From the NCBI GenBank assembly GCA_014155875.1, contig JACEFZ010003426.1, forward strand, positions 1 through 64,000: a stretch of DNA of 64,000 bases, in the 5' to 3' direction. This document shows positions 46,475 to 60,974 of the stretch, one piece after another. Every line of letters begins with the position of its first letter. Position 1 is the stretch's first letter. Source of the DNA: Cepaea nemoralis. Lineage: Eukaryota; Mollusca; Gastropoda; Stylommatophora; Helicidae. Position numbers and translations under genes: made by a program. The notes under the pieces were generated by a model that was given only the letters and a program-made list of their open reading frames with translations, had not been told where the DNA came from and made no database searches.

Positions 46475-46497
46475 CCAAACCAAGGCACTTGGTTTGG
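46475..46497. other. Hairpin at the array edge
   Basis: CCAAACCAAG-GCA-CTTGGTTTGG, a perfect 10-base stem with a 3-base loop, lies a few bases after the satellite block ends. Confidence 0.7.
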
Positions 46498-49399
46498 TCT
46501 GTGAAAACCGTACGGTCCTGGCCACGCCGGAAACGCCACTTTATCACAAAGACCGGAGGCCATTTTTCCTTGTAGCAGCCAGCCACGTCGGTTTGTGCTG
46601 ATGAGAGATGCGGGCAGCATGGCCTTCAGTTCAGTGCTGTTCTGTTGTTGTCAGGTGGGAACAATTTCCTGAGTTGATCTGTGTCAACTAATGTTGTGAC
46701 AAAACTGTAAGTTTTAACTGATTAAGTTTAAAATGTTTAATTTAATAAATATTTGTAAAATCGCAGCACACGCCAGTTCACCAACGTGAAAGTGTTTACA
46801 TGGTGGAACGCGTGGGTGAAAATAATTGCTAGTTAGGTGAGCTTGTAGGAACAAAGAAATATAAATAGATAATGTAGATGAGTATTACTAAAGTGAGCTG
46901 TTCTACAGATCAATGTAACGTCCCTGAGGTTTTAGGAATATAACATTTAATTCATAGAGATGCCAGCAATCAGACAATGGTGATGTGAAATACGAAGATA
47001 GGTCATTAGTGGTGGTTAAATATGGTAGAGACTGATGTCATGTCATGCCAGCCATGCTGGCACAAGATTATTTTGTTGAGAATGTATTTTACATGATTAT
47101 CCTAGGACACTGTGTTACTGGCCAAATAGGTAGTGATTGATTTTGTGCTGTCCCTCTGTAAATGTTCCAAGCTAGCAAAAAAAGTGGGATATTCACCAAG
47201 ATATATGTATGAGGTGTAAATTGAGATGTATGAGGTCATAAAATATTAGTTGATGAAGAGACCATGCCTAAAATTGAATGCTTATGAGTAGGGGAAAATA
47301 ACCATAATATAGGTGTAATATTTATAACATGTGTAAAGCAGAGAATACTTACATGTTATATGTGGCAATGATGGGTTAATGTTTAAGCTATGTAGTTAGG
47401 ACATGTAGGTAATAAATAGAAGTGAAGGAAATAATGTGTTGAATTGTAGGGACGCCATGCAGATTGATAGCCACTAGGCGTAGGAAATAATGCATCTTAA
47501 TACGCGGGGTTCGTATCAGCAATCATTGCGTAATCGTAACTGCGAATGAAGTGTGGCTTTACTGAGGGAGAACAGGCAGGTGCATCTGGAACTGATATTG
47601 GTAAAGAGGGTTTCTCATTTAGCATTGAAGTCTGGTGTCACATCTGCTACCAGGATGCAGTAATGTTTGTGTAGGTGTATCAAGTTGTTGATGGAATCAG
47701 TGACTGGGATTCTGTCCTAAGTTAAGCATGGCGGTTGTCGCACGGTGGAGAGGATGTGATTTAGTACTGCGTACCACCCTTCGCAGAGATATTAATATGT
47801 ATTTGTCGTGTGACATGAAGCGTAAGATGGCAAAATTTATAACCGGTGCATCATAGGAAGAATGGTGGGGAACAGAGCGCACAACTGTACATTTGCTGTC
47901 CACTCACAAATAATATTACACTGATTGTGTTGGGCCTTGAATAACACTTATTGGTCATTAGTGTGTAATAATGACATAATATATATAGTACACTGTTTAT
48001 TATATTAGTGCTGATATTCTGTTTCTGCCCATGAACATGGTTATGCTTTGATCATGTCTCATATGGATGAGGCACTCTTACTTGATACTATGGTGTATTC
48101 ATTTTATGAACTGTCTTAAGGGTGTAATACATGTTTATCTGTAACCTTCTGTGAATGTTGTGATTCACCCATGTGCAAGTGTTGCATTTGCACATTCTAC
48201 AAATATGGTTATTCCTGTTTCCTTTACTTTTCATAGTTAAACATGTTTTACCTGTTGGTTATTAATTTATAATATCATGCGGTAATGTGTGTGATGTCAT
48301 ATTGTTGTTGATATCCTTTATCAAAACATGGACATTGCAGGAGCAGTGTGTCCTATATCATATGGCATCCCTCATAAGTTTAGGTATTTAAATGACAGAA
48401 GATGGGGGAAAGGTGGTGCATTGGGTATTATGATTGTAGTGACTGGCTATGGTAAGAGTGACCATTTGATGATTGTGATGGTGATTATGATTGTGGTGAT
48501 GACTATGTTGAGGCTGATCATGTAGTGATATCAGCTAAGATGATTGGTTGGTTGTGGTGATGGCTATGGTGAGAGTAATCATTTGATGATTGTGATGTTT
48601 TATGTCGCGATGTATGTTATATGTCTGAGTTGTTGTCGGTGACTTATGTTATAGCCTGTGTCCTGATTGTTGTTGGTGTCATGTGTAGAACTGTACCTCT
48701 GGTATATTGATGTTGTCTAGCTGTCATCAGTACAAAGGTGTGTGTCCTTGTGATGCCATATTGAATTGCATATCTTATGTCTGCTTGATTGCTGTTGGTG
48801 CATTGGACTGTATTTATGTCCTGGGTACATGTTCAAATGGTGTTGTCCTGTTAGAGTCGTTGTACACCGGTGTAGCTGAGTTGTGTTCGGAGTTGATTTT
48901 GACAAGTTGATTAGTGTTGCTGTGTAACATTGGCATTTATGGGTGGTATTGTCAGCCTGTGCTGTTGGGGATGAGAAGTTGTGTTGGACCAGAGACCTGT
49001 AGGTAATGACCTCCCTGAACTGAAGACATTCTGTAAGTCAATGCTGGGCTGTATGGGGAGGTGGAACAGGCTGAGGTTGTTGCACTAGAAGGTGTTCCAT
49101 CCTAGCAATATCAAGTGTAATCTCATGACAGCAGTGGCACAACTGGAGAAGACAATAGTAGGTGATCTGATGATGCAGCATTGATTGCTGCATTTAACCA
49201 TTAGAGATGTAGTCTCATGATAGCAATAGTACAACTAGAGGGAATAGCAAAGTGGATAATTTGATGGAAGACATTTGTTATATGTAGGTTAATTCAAATG
49301 TTATATTGCATGTGCTCATTGCTTCATGTGTTTAATATGTTGTCTTTACCATGATAATCATAGATTGTGTTTTCCATTGTTACAGGAGCGGCTGACTAG
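46498..49399. other. Unassigned sequence between satellite blocks
   Basis: About 2.9 kb with no recognised protein domain. Short GATTGTGATGGTGATTATGA-like imperfect repeats occur around 48430-48600. Frames of 62-68 codons have no motif. It may be internal sequence of an old retroelement whose end is the LTR-like copy that follows. Confidence 0.45.
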
Positions 49400-50048
49400 T
49401 TAGTGTCAGCAGGCCTGGGTTCTTGGTGGGATAGTAAATTGTGTCACAACTCTTGTTTATGTCGCGTCTTGGGGTTTATGTTGTGTAACCTATGTTTTTG
49501 TAGTGCCTTATTGTCTGTGCAGTGTTGCTTGTGTCAAAGTTCTTTATAGTGTCAGTCTAACCAGCCATTGTTTGGAACACCTGTGTTGTGGTACTTGGTG
49601 TACCCTGTTGTCTTAAGTGCTGTTGATTGGTTAGGGGTTACCCACTGTGGTGATTTGGTATATACAGTTGTCTATTGTATCTGTTATTGACATGCAATGT
49701 GCTGTTAGAAGAAATAAAGAGCTTGTTTATTTGTCCTTGATTTGTTTGTTTAGTCTCTTTTAGTTTTTACTTTTTACAGTCACTATTTCTACCACAATCT
49801 AACACCTTAATCCAATGTCTGGGTCTCAAATATGACAGTCAGTCCAGAGTTGAGGCCCCTGCCTGAGATCTCGTATATCTTCTTATCTAATCACTATCAT
49901 CTTTTTTTGTTGGTTGAGGCGGTGTGAGGTTCTCTTTTCACTATTTTTCTTCTTTGGCCGTAACGAAGTCAGAACTACTCTTTACCTCTTAGCACCGTAG
50001 TGAAGGAAGCATCAGTCTTTATGATTGTCTCCCTTTCTCTTTTACCAT
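49400..50048 (+). repeat. Dispersed LTR-like repeat, copy 2
   Basis: Same order of blocks as 30450-31265: CACCTGTGTTGT, TACCCACTG, AATAAAGAGCTTG (about 49714-49726), CTTGATTTGTTTGTTTAGTC, CAATCTAACACCTTAATCCA, GAGGCGGTGTGAGGTTCTC and TTAGCACC. The (CT)n expansion of copy 1 is absent. It ends where the third satellite block begins. Confidence 0.6.
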
Positions 50049-52786
50049 CGACTACACTACTATCACACTTAACATATCTACCTATACTACTATCACACTT
50101 AACATATCTACCTATACTACTATCACACTTAACATATCTACCTATACTACTATCACACTTAACATATCTACCTATACTACTATCACATGTAACATATCTA
50201 CCTATACTACTATCACACTTAACATATCTACCTATACTACTATCACACTTAACATATCTACCTATACTACTATCACACTTAACACATCTACCTATACTAC
50301 TATCACATGTAACATATCTACCTATACTACTATCACATGTAACATATCTACCTATACTACTATCACATGTAACATATCTACCTATACTACTATCACACTT
50401 AACATATATACCTATACTACTATAACACCTAACATATCTACCTATACTACTATCACATGTAACATATCTACCTATACTACTATCACATGTAACATATCTA
50501 CCTATACTACTATCACATGTAACATATCTACCTATACTACTATCACATGTAACATATCTACCTATACTACTATCACATGTAACATATCTACCTATACTAC
50601 TATCACATGTAACATATCTACCTATACTACTATCACATGTAACATATCTACCTATACTACTATCACATGTAACATATCTACCTATACTACTATCACATGT
50701 AACATATCTACCTATACTATTATCACATGTAACATATCTACCTATACTACTATAACATGTAACATATATGCCTATACTACTATCCCACTTAACATATCTA
50801 CCTATACTACTATCACATGTAACATATCTACCTATACTACTATCACATGTAACATATCTACCTATACTACTATCACACTTAACATATCTACCTATATTAC
50901 TATCACATGTAACATATATACCTATACTACTATCCCACTTAACATATCTACCTATACTACTATCACATGTAACATATCTACCTATACTACTATCACATGT
51001 AACATATCTACCTATACTACTATCCCACTTAACATATCTACCTATACTACTATCACATGTAACATATCTACCTATACTACTATTACATGTAACATATCTA
51101 CCTATACTACTATCACACTTAACATATCTACCTATATTACTATCACATGTAACATATCTACCTATACTACTATCACACTTAACATATCTACCTATACTAC
51201 TATCACATGTAACATATCTACCTATACTACTATCACATGTAACATATATACCTATACTACTATCACATGTAACATATCTACCTATACTACTATCACACTT
51301 AACATATCTACCTATACTACTATCACATGTAACATATCTACCTATACTACTATCACACTTAACATATCTACCTATACTACTATCACACTTAACATATCTA
51401 CCTATACTACTATCACATGTAACATATCTACCTATACTACTATCACACTGTAACATATCTACCTATACTACTATCACATGTAACATATCTACCTATACTA
51501 CTATCACACTTAACATATCTACCTATACTACTATCACATGTAACATATCTACCTATACTACTATCACATGTAACATATATACCTATACTACTATCACATG
51601 TAACATATCTACCTATACTACTATCACACTTAACATATCTACCTATACTACTATCACATATAACATATCTACCTATACTACTATCACACTTAACATATCT
51701 ACCTATACTACTATCACATTTAACATATCTACCTATACTACTATCACACTTAACATATCTACCTATACTACTATCACATGTAACATATCTACCTATACTA
51801 CTATCACATGTAACATATATACCTATACTACTATCACAATTAACATATCTACCTATACTACTATCACATGTAACATATCTACCTATACTACTATCACATG
51901 TAACATATCTACCTATACTACTATCACACTTAACATATCTACCTATACTACTATCACATGTAACATATCTACCTATACTACTATCACACTTAACATATCT
52001 ACCTATACTACTATCACATGTAACATATCTACCTATACTACTATCACACTTAACATATCTACCTATACTACTATCACACTTAACACATCTACCTATACTA
52101 CTATCACATGTAACACATCTACCTATACTACTATCACACTTAACATATCTACCTATACTACTATCACACTTAACACATCTACCTATACTACTATCACACT
52201 GTAACATATATACCTATACTACTATCACACTTAACATATCTACCTATACTACTATCACATGTAACATATCTACCTATACTACTATCACACTTAACATATC
52301 TACCTATACTACTATCACATGTAACATATCTACCTATACTACTATCACATGTAACATATATACCTATACTACTATCACATGTAACATATCTACCTATACT
52401 ACTATCACATGTAACATATCTACCTATACTACTATCACACTTAACATATCTACCTATACTACTATCACATGTAACATATATACCTATACTACTATCACAC
52501 TTAACATATCTACCTATACTACTATCACACTTAACATATCTACCTATACTACTATCACACTTAACACATCTACCTATACTACTATCACACTTAACATATC
52601 TACCTATACTACTATCACACTTAACACATCTATCCTATACTACTATCACATGTAACATATCTACCTATACTACTATCACATGTAACATATCTACCTATAC
52701 TACTATCACACTTAACATATATACCTATACTACTATCACACTTAACACATCTACCTATACTACTATCAAACTTAACATATATACCT
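50049..52786. repeat. 30-bp satellite, third block, about 91 copies
   Basis: Same units as the other blocks. Runs of the ATGT variant (50440-50760) alternate with mixed stretches. One-base length changes (CACTGTAAC at about 51448 and 52199) and TATCCTATAC near 52630 break the long minus-strand frame. Confidence 0.97.
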
Positions 52787-52829
52787 TGTCCTATATATAT
52801 ATATGTATAATATATGTATAAAATATATA

Positions 52830-53501
52830 TGTTTGTCCTATTTCCATGGGTTCCTCAACTCTGTCGTCCCCACTACTTCCCACTTCTCTTCCTGTTCTTA
52901 ATCTAAACCTACGTCTCAAATTTTCCTCTTGTACCGCGATATCCACCGCTTGTGATAACCTCTCAGGGTTTTCCCTCATCAACTTAAGTTTCAAACCATC
53001 GGACTTTATGCCATCTACAAAAATCCCTACTAACATCCTTTCCACCTCCTCCCCTCGTACATTCTGTCCTAAGAATGCTTCTTCAGCCAAGTTAATCAAT
53101 CTATCGCTAAACAATTGTACCGTCTCTCCGTTATTTTGTTTAGCTTGCCTCAATACCGAAAATGCATGTTGTGGATCCGTTATTTCTGCATATTTCCTTG
53201 CTAGGTCCTGTTTAAATTGTTCCCACGTCTCATCTACTCTAGCCTCTAACTTTCTTCTTATATGATCCGAAACTGGTTCCGTTGCCGTCTGATAAGCCAG
53301 TCTCATTTTTTCTTCATCTGGTGCCGAGATTAAATAGGCATATTTTTCTATAGAGGTGACCCATTTCTTATAGTCTCTGGCCTGTCCACTAAATTTCACA
53401 ATTTCTGTTGCCATCCCCTGTTGTTTAATCACCATATTAAGTCGGCCTACTGCTGTTCCCACGCCTGTCAAAACCTGTGCCAAGGTGTCCTGTTCCGCCA
53501 T
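52830..53501 (-). CDS. Ty3-type retrotransposon gag (truncated)
   Basis: The frame starts at 53501 with a good initiation context (AGCATGG). It shows the retrotransposon gag core: DYKKWVTSIEKYAYLIS, WEQFKQDLARKYAE, FSVLRQAKQNNGETVQLFSD and VERMLVGIFVDGIKSDGLK. It closes with EEPMEIG, a motif often found just before the zinc knuckle. The zinc knuckle, protease and pol are absent. The frame runs on to 52791 through AT-rich non-gag sequence. Gag would form the particle that packages element RNA; this copy cannot do so alone. The frame is intact up to the break, so truncation is probably recent. Confidence 0.85.
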
Positions 53502-54573
53502 GCTGAAAAAATACTAAAACAAAGCAAGCAAAGACCTACACAATTTCAATTTCTTAATTTTTAAAGAGCACAATTCCCTTATTTTGTAAAATTGTTCAGT
53601 TAATTACTATGTTCATATAATACATAATTTTACCCTGAATCTGTTTCGTTGTTCAAGGAATCACTTTCTTCGACTCGCCGTCATATTCGAACACCCGGAG
53701 CCTGCATCAGCTGTCCATCAGTCGCGGAATTCAGGTAGCTGAGTTTAGGTAGCGGAGTTTAGGTAGCGGAGTTTAGGTAGCCTGTCTCTTCCTCTCAGGT
53801 CACTTCTCATGGGCTGCCGGAAAATTTTCAACCCCTGGTTGGGTCACATCTGATATTAGTCTTTGCTTTCACCCCGGGTGGGGTACATCATCGATGTCTT
53901 GATAGGGTCTTAGTAATAACGAGGCCCCAAAAAATTATCAGGATCAGCCGAGGCCCAGTGATAATTGACTGTTCAAGAACTTACGGCCCGATCAACGAAT
54001 TAACGAGGTCTTTTTCATGCTGTCCTGACAATTCATGATTAGCTCCTTAAATTTGAGCCTGGAAGAGTTCTTGACTTTTTTTTTCTCTGAGCCGACAATG
54101 TTCAAACTTGAATTGCTGGTTTGCCCAAACTCTCAGGATAGGATCACTCCTGGTCGATCAGAACGATGTAAGGCAGCGACTTTGATGGCTCCTGAAATGT
54201 AACAATTCAGGCACCGTCCATGTTAAGCCTGTTGCTGACAATCAAACTGCAGAACGGCGGCCATAACAAACTTCCTGCACTGCGAACTCTGCAAAACGGC
54301 TGGTATAACAAGCTTCCTGTCGCTACTTTGATTGTTATCTGAAGTCTTAAAAAAGACTTACAAAGGACCACTCCTGGGCGAGCTTTTGGCCTCTGTTTTC
54401 AGATATAACTACCATTTACAATTTAGTGGCCATCTTTTGGTGCGTCTGTTATCAGGTTCAGTAATTGTTCTCTAACGTGCCGCTAGTATTTTTTTTTGTT
54501 TAGTTCTTGAACTTCTCCGCGATGTTATTCGTCTTGACTTCGCATTGTTTTGTTTTTCTCATGTGATTATCTT
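53502..54573 (-). other. Leader of the LTR element
   Basis: Untranslated stretch between the primer-binding site and gag. It has a triple repeat of GTAGCGGAGTTTAG (53735-53780, plus strand) and otherwise no reading frame or motif that I recognise. Confidence 0.5.
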
Positions 54574-54601
54574 CAGGTTCGTATCCTGGTCACATGCTCC
54601 A
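54574..54601 (-). promoter_or_regulatory. Candidate tRNA primer-binding site
   Basis: On the minus strand TGGAGCATGTGACC is followed by CAGGATACGAACCTG. The complement reads as a tRNA 3' end: a T arm with CAGG, TTCGTAT loop and CCTG, then an acceptor strand ending CCA. Complementarity across the whole T arm is longer than usual. It lies 10 bases inside the LTR border. Confidence 0.45.
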
Positions 54602-54611
54602 TAAATAATCC

Positions 54612-54859
54612 TGTCACAGTGTGGACAGAGATTAACAAGCCAGTGATCAAGTCAAAATGGTTTATTCTTTCATTTCTGACAATACGCCCGTTTACATCTC
54701 AAGGGTCTGCTGTTCACTCCTATCTAAGGCCGGATCTTAACTGCCCATACCAACCCAATACGTCACGATTGAGCATCTCTCACCCCTTTCAGTCTCAATG
54801 CTCAATCGTGCTGTATCTGTGTTTCCCACTAGATCCTAATAATACCCAATACTGTTACA
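54612..54859 (-). repeat. 5' LTR (248 bases)
   Basis: On the minus strand it begins TGTAACAG and ends CTGTGACA, an imperfect TGTNACAG inverted terminal repeat. It contains AATAAA (54666-54661) about 50 bases before its end, which suits an R-U5 border. No second LTR exists in the window to confirm the limits. Confidence 0.55.
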
Positions 54860-57800
54860 ATATCTACCTATACTACTATCACATGTAACATATCTACCTA
54901 TACTACTATCACACTTAACATAATTACCTATACTACTATCACATGTAACATATCTACCTATACTACTATCACACTTAACATATCTACCTATACTACTATC
55001 ACATGTAACATATCTACCTATACTACTATCACACTTAACATATCTACCTATACTACTATCACATGTAACATATCTACCTATACTACTATCACACTTAACA
55101 TATCTACCTATACTACTATCACATGTAACATATCTACCTATACTGCTATCACACTTAACATATCTACCTATACTACTATCACATGTAACATATCTACCTA
55201 TACTACTATCACACTTAACATACCTACCTATACTACTATCACATGTAACATATCTACCTATACTACTATCACATGTAACATATCTACCTATACTACTATC
55301 ACATGTAACATATCTACCTATACTACTATCACATGTAACACATCTACCTATACTACTATCACATGTAACACATCTACCTATACTACTATCACACTTAACA
55401 CATCTACCTATACTACTTTCACGCGTCACATATCTACCTATACTACTATCACACTTAACATATCTACCTATACTACTATCACATACAACATATCTACCTA
55501 TACTACTATCACACTTAACATATCTACCTATACTACTATCACACGTAACATATCTACCTATACTACTATCACACTTAACACATCTACCTATACTACTATC
55601 ACACTTAATATATCTACCTATATTACTATCACATGTAACACATCTACCTATACTACTAAAACATTTAAATATCTACCTATACTACTATCACACTTAACAT
55701 ACCTACCTATACTACTATCACATGTAACACATCTACCTATACTACTATCACATGTAACACATCTACCTATACTACTATCACACTTAACATACCTACCTAT
55801 ACTACTATCACACTTAACACATCTACCTATACTACTTTCACGCGTCACATATCTACCTATACTACTATCACATGTAACATATCTACCTATACTACTATCA
55901 CACTTAACATATCTACCTATACTACTATCACATGTAACACATCTACCTATACTACTATCACATGTAACACATCTACCTATACTACTATCACACTTAACAT
56001 ACCTACCTATACTACTATCACACTTAAAACATCTACCTATACTACTTTCACGTGTCACATATCTACCTATACTACTATCACACTTAACATATCTACCTAT
56101 ACTACTATCACACTTAACATATCTACCTATACTACTATCACATGTAACATATCTACCTATACTACTATCACACTTAACATATCTACCTATACTACTATCA
56201 CATGTAACATATCTACCTATACTACTATCACACTTAACATATCTACCTATACTACTATCACACTTAACATATCTACCTATACTACTATCACATGTAACAT
56301 ATCTACCTATACTACTATCACATGTAACATATCTACCTATACTACTATCACATGTAACATATCTACCTATACTACTATCACATGTAACATATCTACCTAT
56401 ACTACTATCACACTTAACATATCTACCTATACTACTATCACACTTAACATATCTACCTATACTACTATCACACTTAACATATCTACCTATACTACTATCA
56501 CATGTAACATATCTACCTATACTACTATCACACTTAACATATCTACCTATACTACTATCACACTTAACATATCTACCTATACTACTATCACATGTAACAT
56601 ATCTACCTATACTACTATCACACTTAACATATCTACCTATACTACTATCACATGTAACATATCTACCTATACTACTATCACATGTAACATATCTACCTAT
56701 ACTACTATCACACTTAACATATCTACCTATACTACTATCACACTTAACATATCTACCTATACTACTATCACATGTAACATATCTACCTATACTACTATCA
56801 CATGTAACATATCTACCTATACTACTATCCCACTTAACATATCTACCTATACTACTATCACACTTAACATATCTACCTATACTACTATCACATGTAACAT
56901 ATCTACCTATACTACTATCCCACTTAACATATCTACCTATATTACTATCACATGTAACATATCTACCTATACTACTATCACATGTAACATATCTACCTAT
57001 ACTACTATCCCACTTAACATATCTACCTATATTACTGTCACATATAACATATCTACCTATACTACTATCACATGTAACATATCTACCTATACTACTATCA
57101 CACTTAACATATCTACCTATACTACTATCACATGTAACATATCTACCTATACTACTATCACACTTAACATATCTACCTATATTACTATCACATGTAACAT
57201 ATCTACCTATACTACTATCACACTTAACATATCTACCTATACTACTATCACATGTAACATATCTACCTATACTACTATCACATGTAACATATATACCTAT
57301 ACTACTATCACATGTAACATATCTACCTATACTACTATCACATGTAACATATCTACCTATACTACTATCACATGTAACATATCTACCTATACTACTATCA
57401 CATGTAACATATCTACCTATACTACTATCACATGTAACATATCTACCTATACTACTATCACATGTAACATATCTACCTATACTACTATCACATGTAACAT
57501 ATCTACCTATACTACTATCACATGTAACATATCTACCTATACTACTATCACACTTAACATATCTACCTATACTACTATCACATGTAACATATCTACCTAT
57601 ACTACTATCACATGTAACATATCTACCTATACTACTATCACACTTAACATATCTACCTATATTACTATCACATGTAACATATCTACCTATACTACTATCA
57701 CACTTAACATATCTACCTATACTACTATCACGCTTAACATATCTACCTATACTACTATCACATGTAACATATCTACCTATACTACTATCACATGTAACAT

Positions 57801-60527
57801 ATCTACCTATACTACTATCACATGTAACATATCTACCTATACTACTATCACACTTAACATATCTACCTATACTACTATCACATGTAACATATCTACCTAT
57901 ACTACTATCACACTGTAACATATCTACCTATACTACTATCACATGTAACATATCTACCTATACTACTATCACATGTAACATATCTACCTATACTACTATC
58001 ACATGTAACATATCTACCTATACTACTATCACATGTAACATATCTACCTATACTACTATCACATGTAACATATCTACCTATACTACTATCACATGTAACA
58101 TATCTACCTATACTACTATCACATGTAACATATCTACCTATACTACTATCACACTGTAACATATCTACCTATACTACTATCACATAACATATTCTACTGT
58201 AACATGATCTACCTATACTACTATCACATGTAACATATCTACCTATACTACTATCACACTTAACATATCTAACCTATACTACTATCACACTTAAACATAT
58301 CTACCTATACTACTACTCACATGTAACATATCTACCTATACTACTATCACACTTAACATATCTACCCTATACTACTATCACATGTAACATATCTACCTAT
58401 ACTACTATCACACTTAACATATCTACCTATACTACTATCACATGTAACATATCTACCTATACTACTATCACACTTAACATATCTACCTATACTACTATCA
58501 CATGTAACATATCTACCTATACTACTATCACATGTAACATATCTACCTATACTACTATCACACTTAACATATCTACCTATACTACTATAACATGTAACAT
58601 ATCTACCTATACTACTATCACACTGTAACATATCTACCTATACTACTATCACATGTAACATATCTACCTATACTACTATCACACTGTAACATATCTACCT
58701 ATACTACTATTACATGCAACATATCTACCTATACTACTATCACACTTAACATATCTACCTATACTACTATCACATGTAACATATCTACCTATACTACTAT
58801 CACATGTAACATATCTACCTATACTACTATCACATGTAACATATCTACCTATACTACTATCACATGTAACATATATACCTATACTACTATCACATGTAAC
58901 ATATCTACCTATACTACTATCACATGTAACATATCTACCTATACTACTATCACATGTAACATATCTACCTATACTACTATCACACTTAACATATCTACCT
59001 ATACTACTATCACATGTAACATATCTACCTATACTACTATCACATGTAACATATCTACCTATACTACTATCACATGTAACATATCTACCTATACTACTAT
59101 CACATGTAACATATCTACCTATACTACTATCACATGTAACATATCTACCTATACTACTATCACATGTAACATATCTACCTATACTACTATCACATGTAAC
59201 ATATCTACCTATACTACTATCACATGTAAACATATCTACCTATACTACTATCACAGTAACATATCTACCTATACTACTATCACATGTAACATATCTACCT
59301 ATACTACTATCACATGTAACATATCTACCTATACTACTATCACATGTAACATATCTACCTATACTACTATCACACTTAACATATCTACCTATACTACTAT
59401 CACACTTAACATATCTACCTATACTACTATCACATGTAACATATCTACCTATACTACTATCACATGTAACATATATACCTATACTACTATCACACTTAAC
59501 ATATCTACCTATACTACTATCACATGTAACATATCTACCTATACTACTATCACATGTAACATATCTACCTATACTACTATCACATGTAACATATCTACCT
59601 ATACTACTATCACACTTAACATATCTACCTATACTACTATCACATGTAACATATCTACCTATACTACTATCACATGTAACATATCTACCTATACTACTAT
59701 CACATGTAACATATCTACCTATACTACTATCACACTTAACATATCTACCTATACTACTATAACATGTAACATATCTACCTATACTACTATCACACTTAAC
59801 ATATCTACCTATATTACTATCACATGTAACATATCTACCTATACTACTATCACACTTAACATATCTACCTATACTACTATCACATGTAACATATCTACCT
59901 ACACTACTATAACATGTAACATATCTACCTATACTACTATCACACTTAACATATCTACCTATATTACTATCACATGTAACATATCTACCTATACTACTAT
60001 CACACTTAACATATCTACCTATACTACTATCACATGTAACATATCTACCTATACTACTATCACATGTAACATATATACCTATACTACTATCACATGTAAC
60101 ATATCTACCTATACTACTATCACATGTAACATATATACCTATACTACTATCACATGTAACATATATACCTATACTACTATCACACTTAACATATCTACCT
60201 ATACTACTATCACATGTAACATATATACCTATACTACTATCACATGTAACATATATACCTATACTACTATCACACTTAACATATCTACCTATACTACTAT
60301 CACATGTAACATATCTACCTATACTACTATCACATGTAACATATATACCTATACTACTATCACATGTAACATATCTACCTATACTACTATCACACTTAAC
60401 ATATCTACCTATACTACTATCACATGTAACATATATACCTATACTACTATCACATGTAACATATCTACCTATACTACTATCACACTTAACATATCTACCT
60501 ATACTACTATAACATGTAACATATCTA
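54860..60527. repeat. 30-bp satellite, fourth block, about 189 copies
   Basis: Largest block of the satellite. From 54863 to about 55230 the ATGT and ACTT variants alternate strictly, giving a 60-base dimer. Elsewhere there are runs of up to eight or nine ATGT units (57240-57540). 55380-56060 holds CACATCTACC and CACGCGTCACATATC variants. A frame of 757 codons on the minus strand repeats CDSSIGRYVT/K and is a by-product of the 30-base unit. Confidence 0.97.
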
Positions 60528-60679
60528 CATATGTCGTGTACTCTCGACATGTCCGCCTACTCTCATATGGTAGCTCAGTCATATCTGACAAAGACCTGAT
60601 AATATGAACACATTGTATAACATTGTACAAATAACATGTGGTCACTACTTTCATGCAACATCTTGTGTTCACTACTCAC

Positions 60680-60851
60680 CGTAGAACGGGCATCCGATCC
60701 CGAAGTGGACAAACGGGATATATATCAGCAGGGAGGCGACCACCACTCCGGCACAGACGTAAGCAAACTCGAGGCGTGGACTGATGACCAACGGCGCACT
60801 GACCATATACACGTGGAATATGACCATCAAGATGGGTATCAGAGCCGGCAC
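60680..60851 (-). CDS. SLC7-like amino-acid transporter exon (partial)
   Basis: A 172-base exon with acceptor ATTGTCCAG|GTGCC (exon starts 60851) and donor CTACG|GTGAGT (ends 60680), phase 0 in and phase 1 out. It encodes 57 residues: VPALIPILMVIFHVYMVSAP, a polar turn with SPRLEF, then AYVCAGVVVASLLIYIPFVH and FGIGCPFYG. Two hydrophobic helices joined by a short loop with an xxEFxY motif fit the last two membrane helices of light-chain amino-acid exchangers of the SLC7 group (b0,+AT-like). These act at the plasma membrane with an SLC3 partner. No other exon is in the window; introns on both sides are satellite. Assignment rests on a short segment. Confidence 0.6.
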
Positions 60852-60974
60852 CTGGACAATCATGATTGCTTTTGTTATATGTCAGTGGCAGCTCATCGGC
60901 TACATGGCAATTTATTTATCGCACAGAACACACGGTTTCAAATGTATGGTCACCACTTAAAGTGCTCAACTCAT

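Larger units (their letters stand above)
52787..54859 (-). mobile_element. LTR retrotransposon fragment: 5' LTR, leader and gag only
   Basis: In minus orientation it runs from an LTR (54859-54612) through a leader to a gag frame that ends in an AT-rich tract at the left satellite border. pol and the 3' LTR are missing. It lies between the third and fourth satellite blocks, which resume with ATATCTACC at 54860, the same bases that flank the 12.4-kb insertion on its right. Confidence 0.75.

Noticed and set aside
55648..57921. 757-codon frame with a CDSSIGRYVT/K decapeptide repeat, like a secreted repetitive protein
   Set aside because: It is the reading of a 30-base satellite that also occurs in clearly non-coding blocks. 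It has no signal peptide, and other frames on the opposite strand are equally open.
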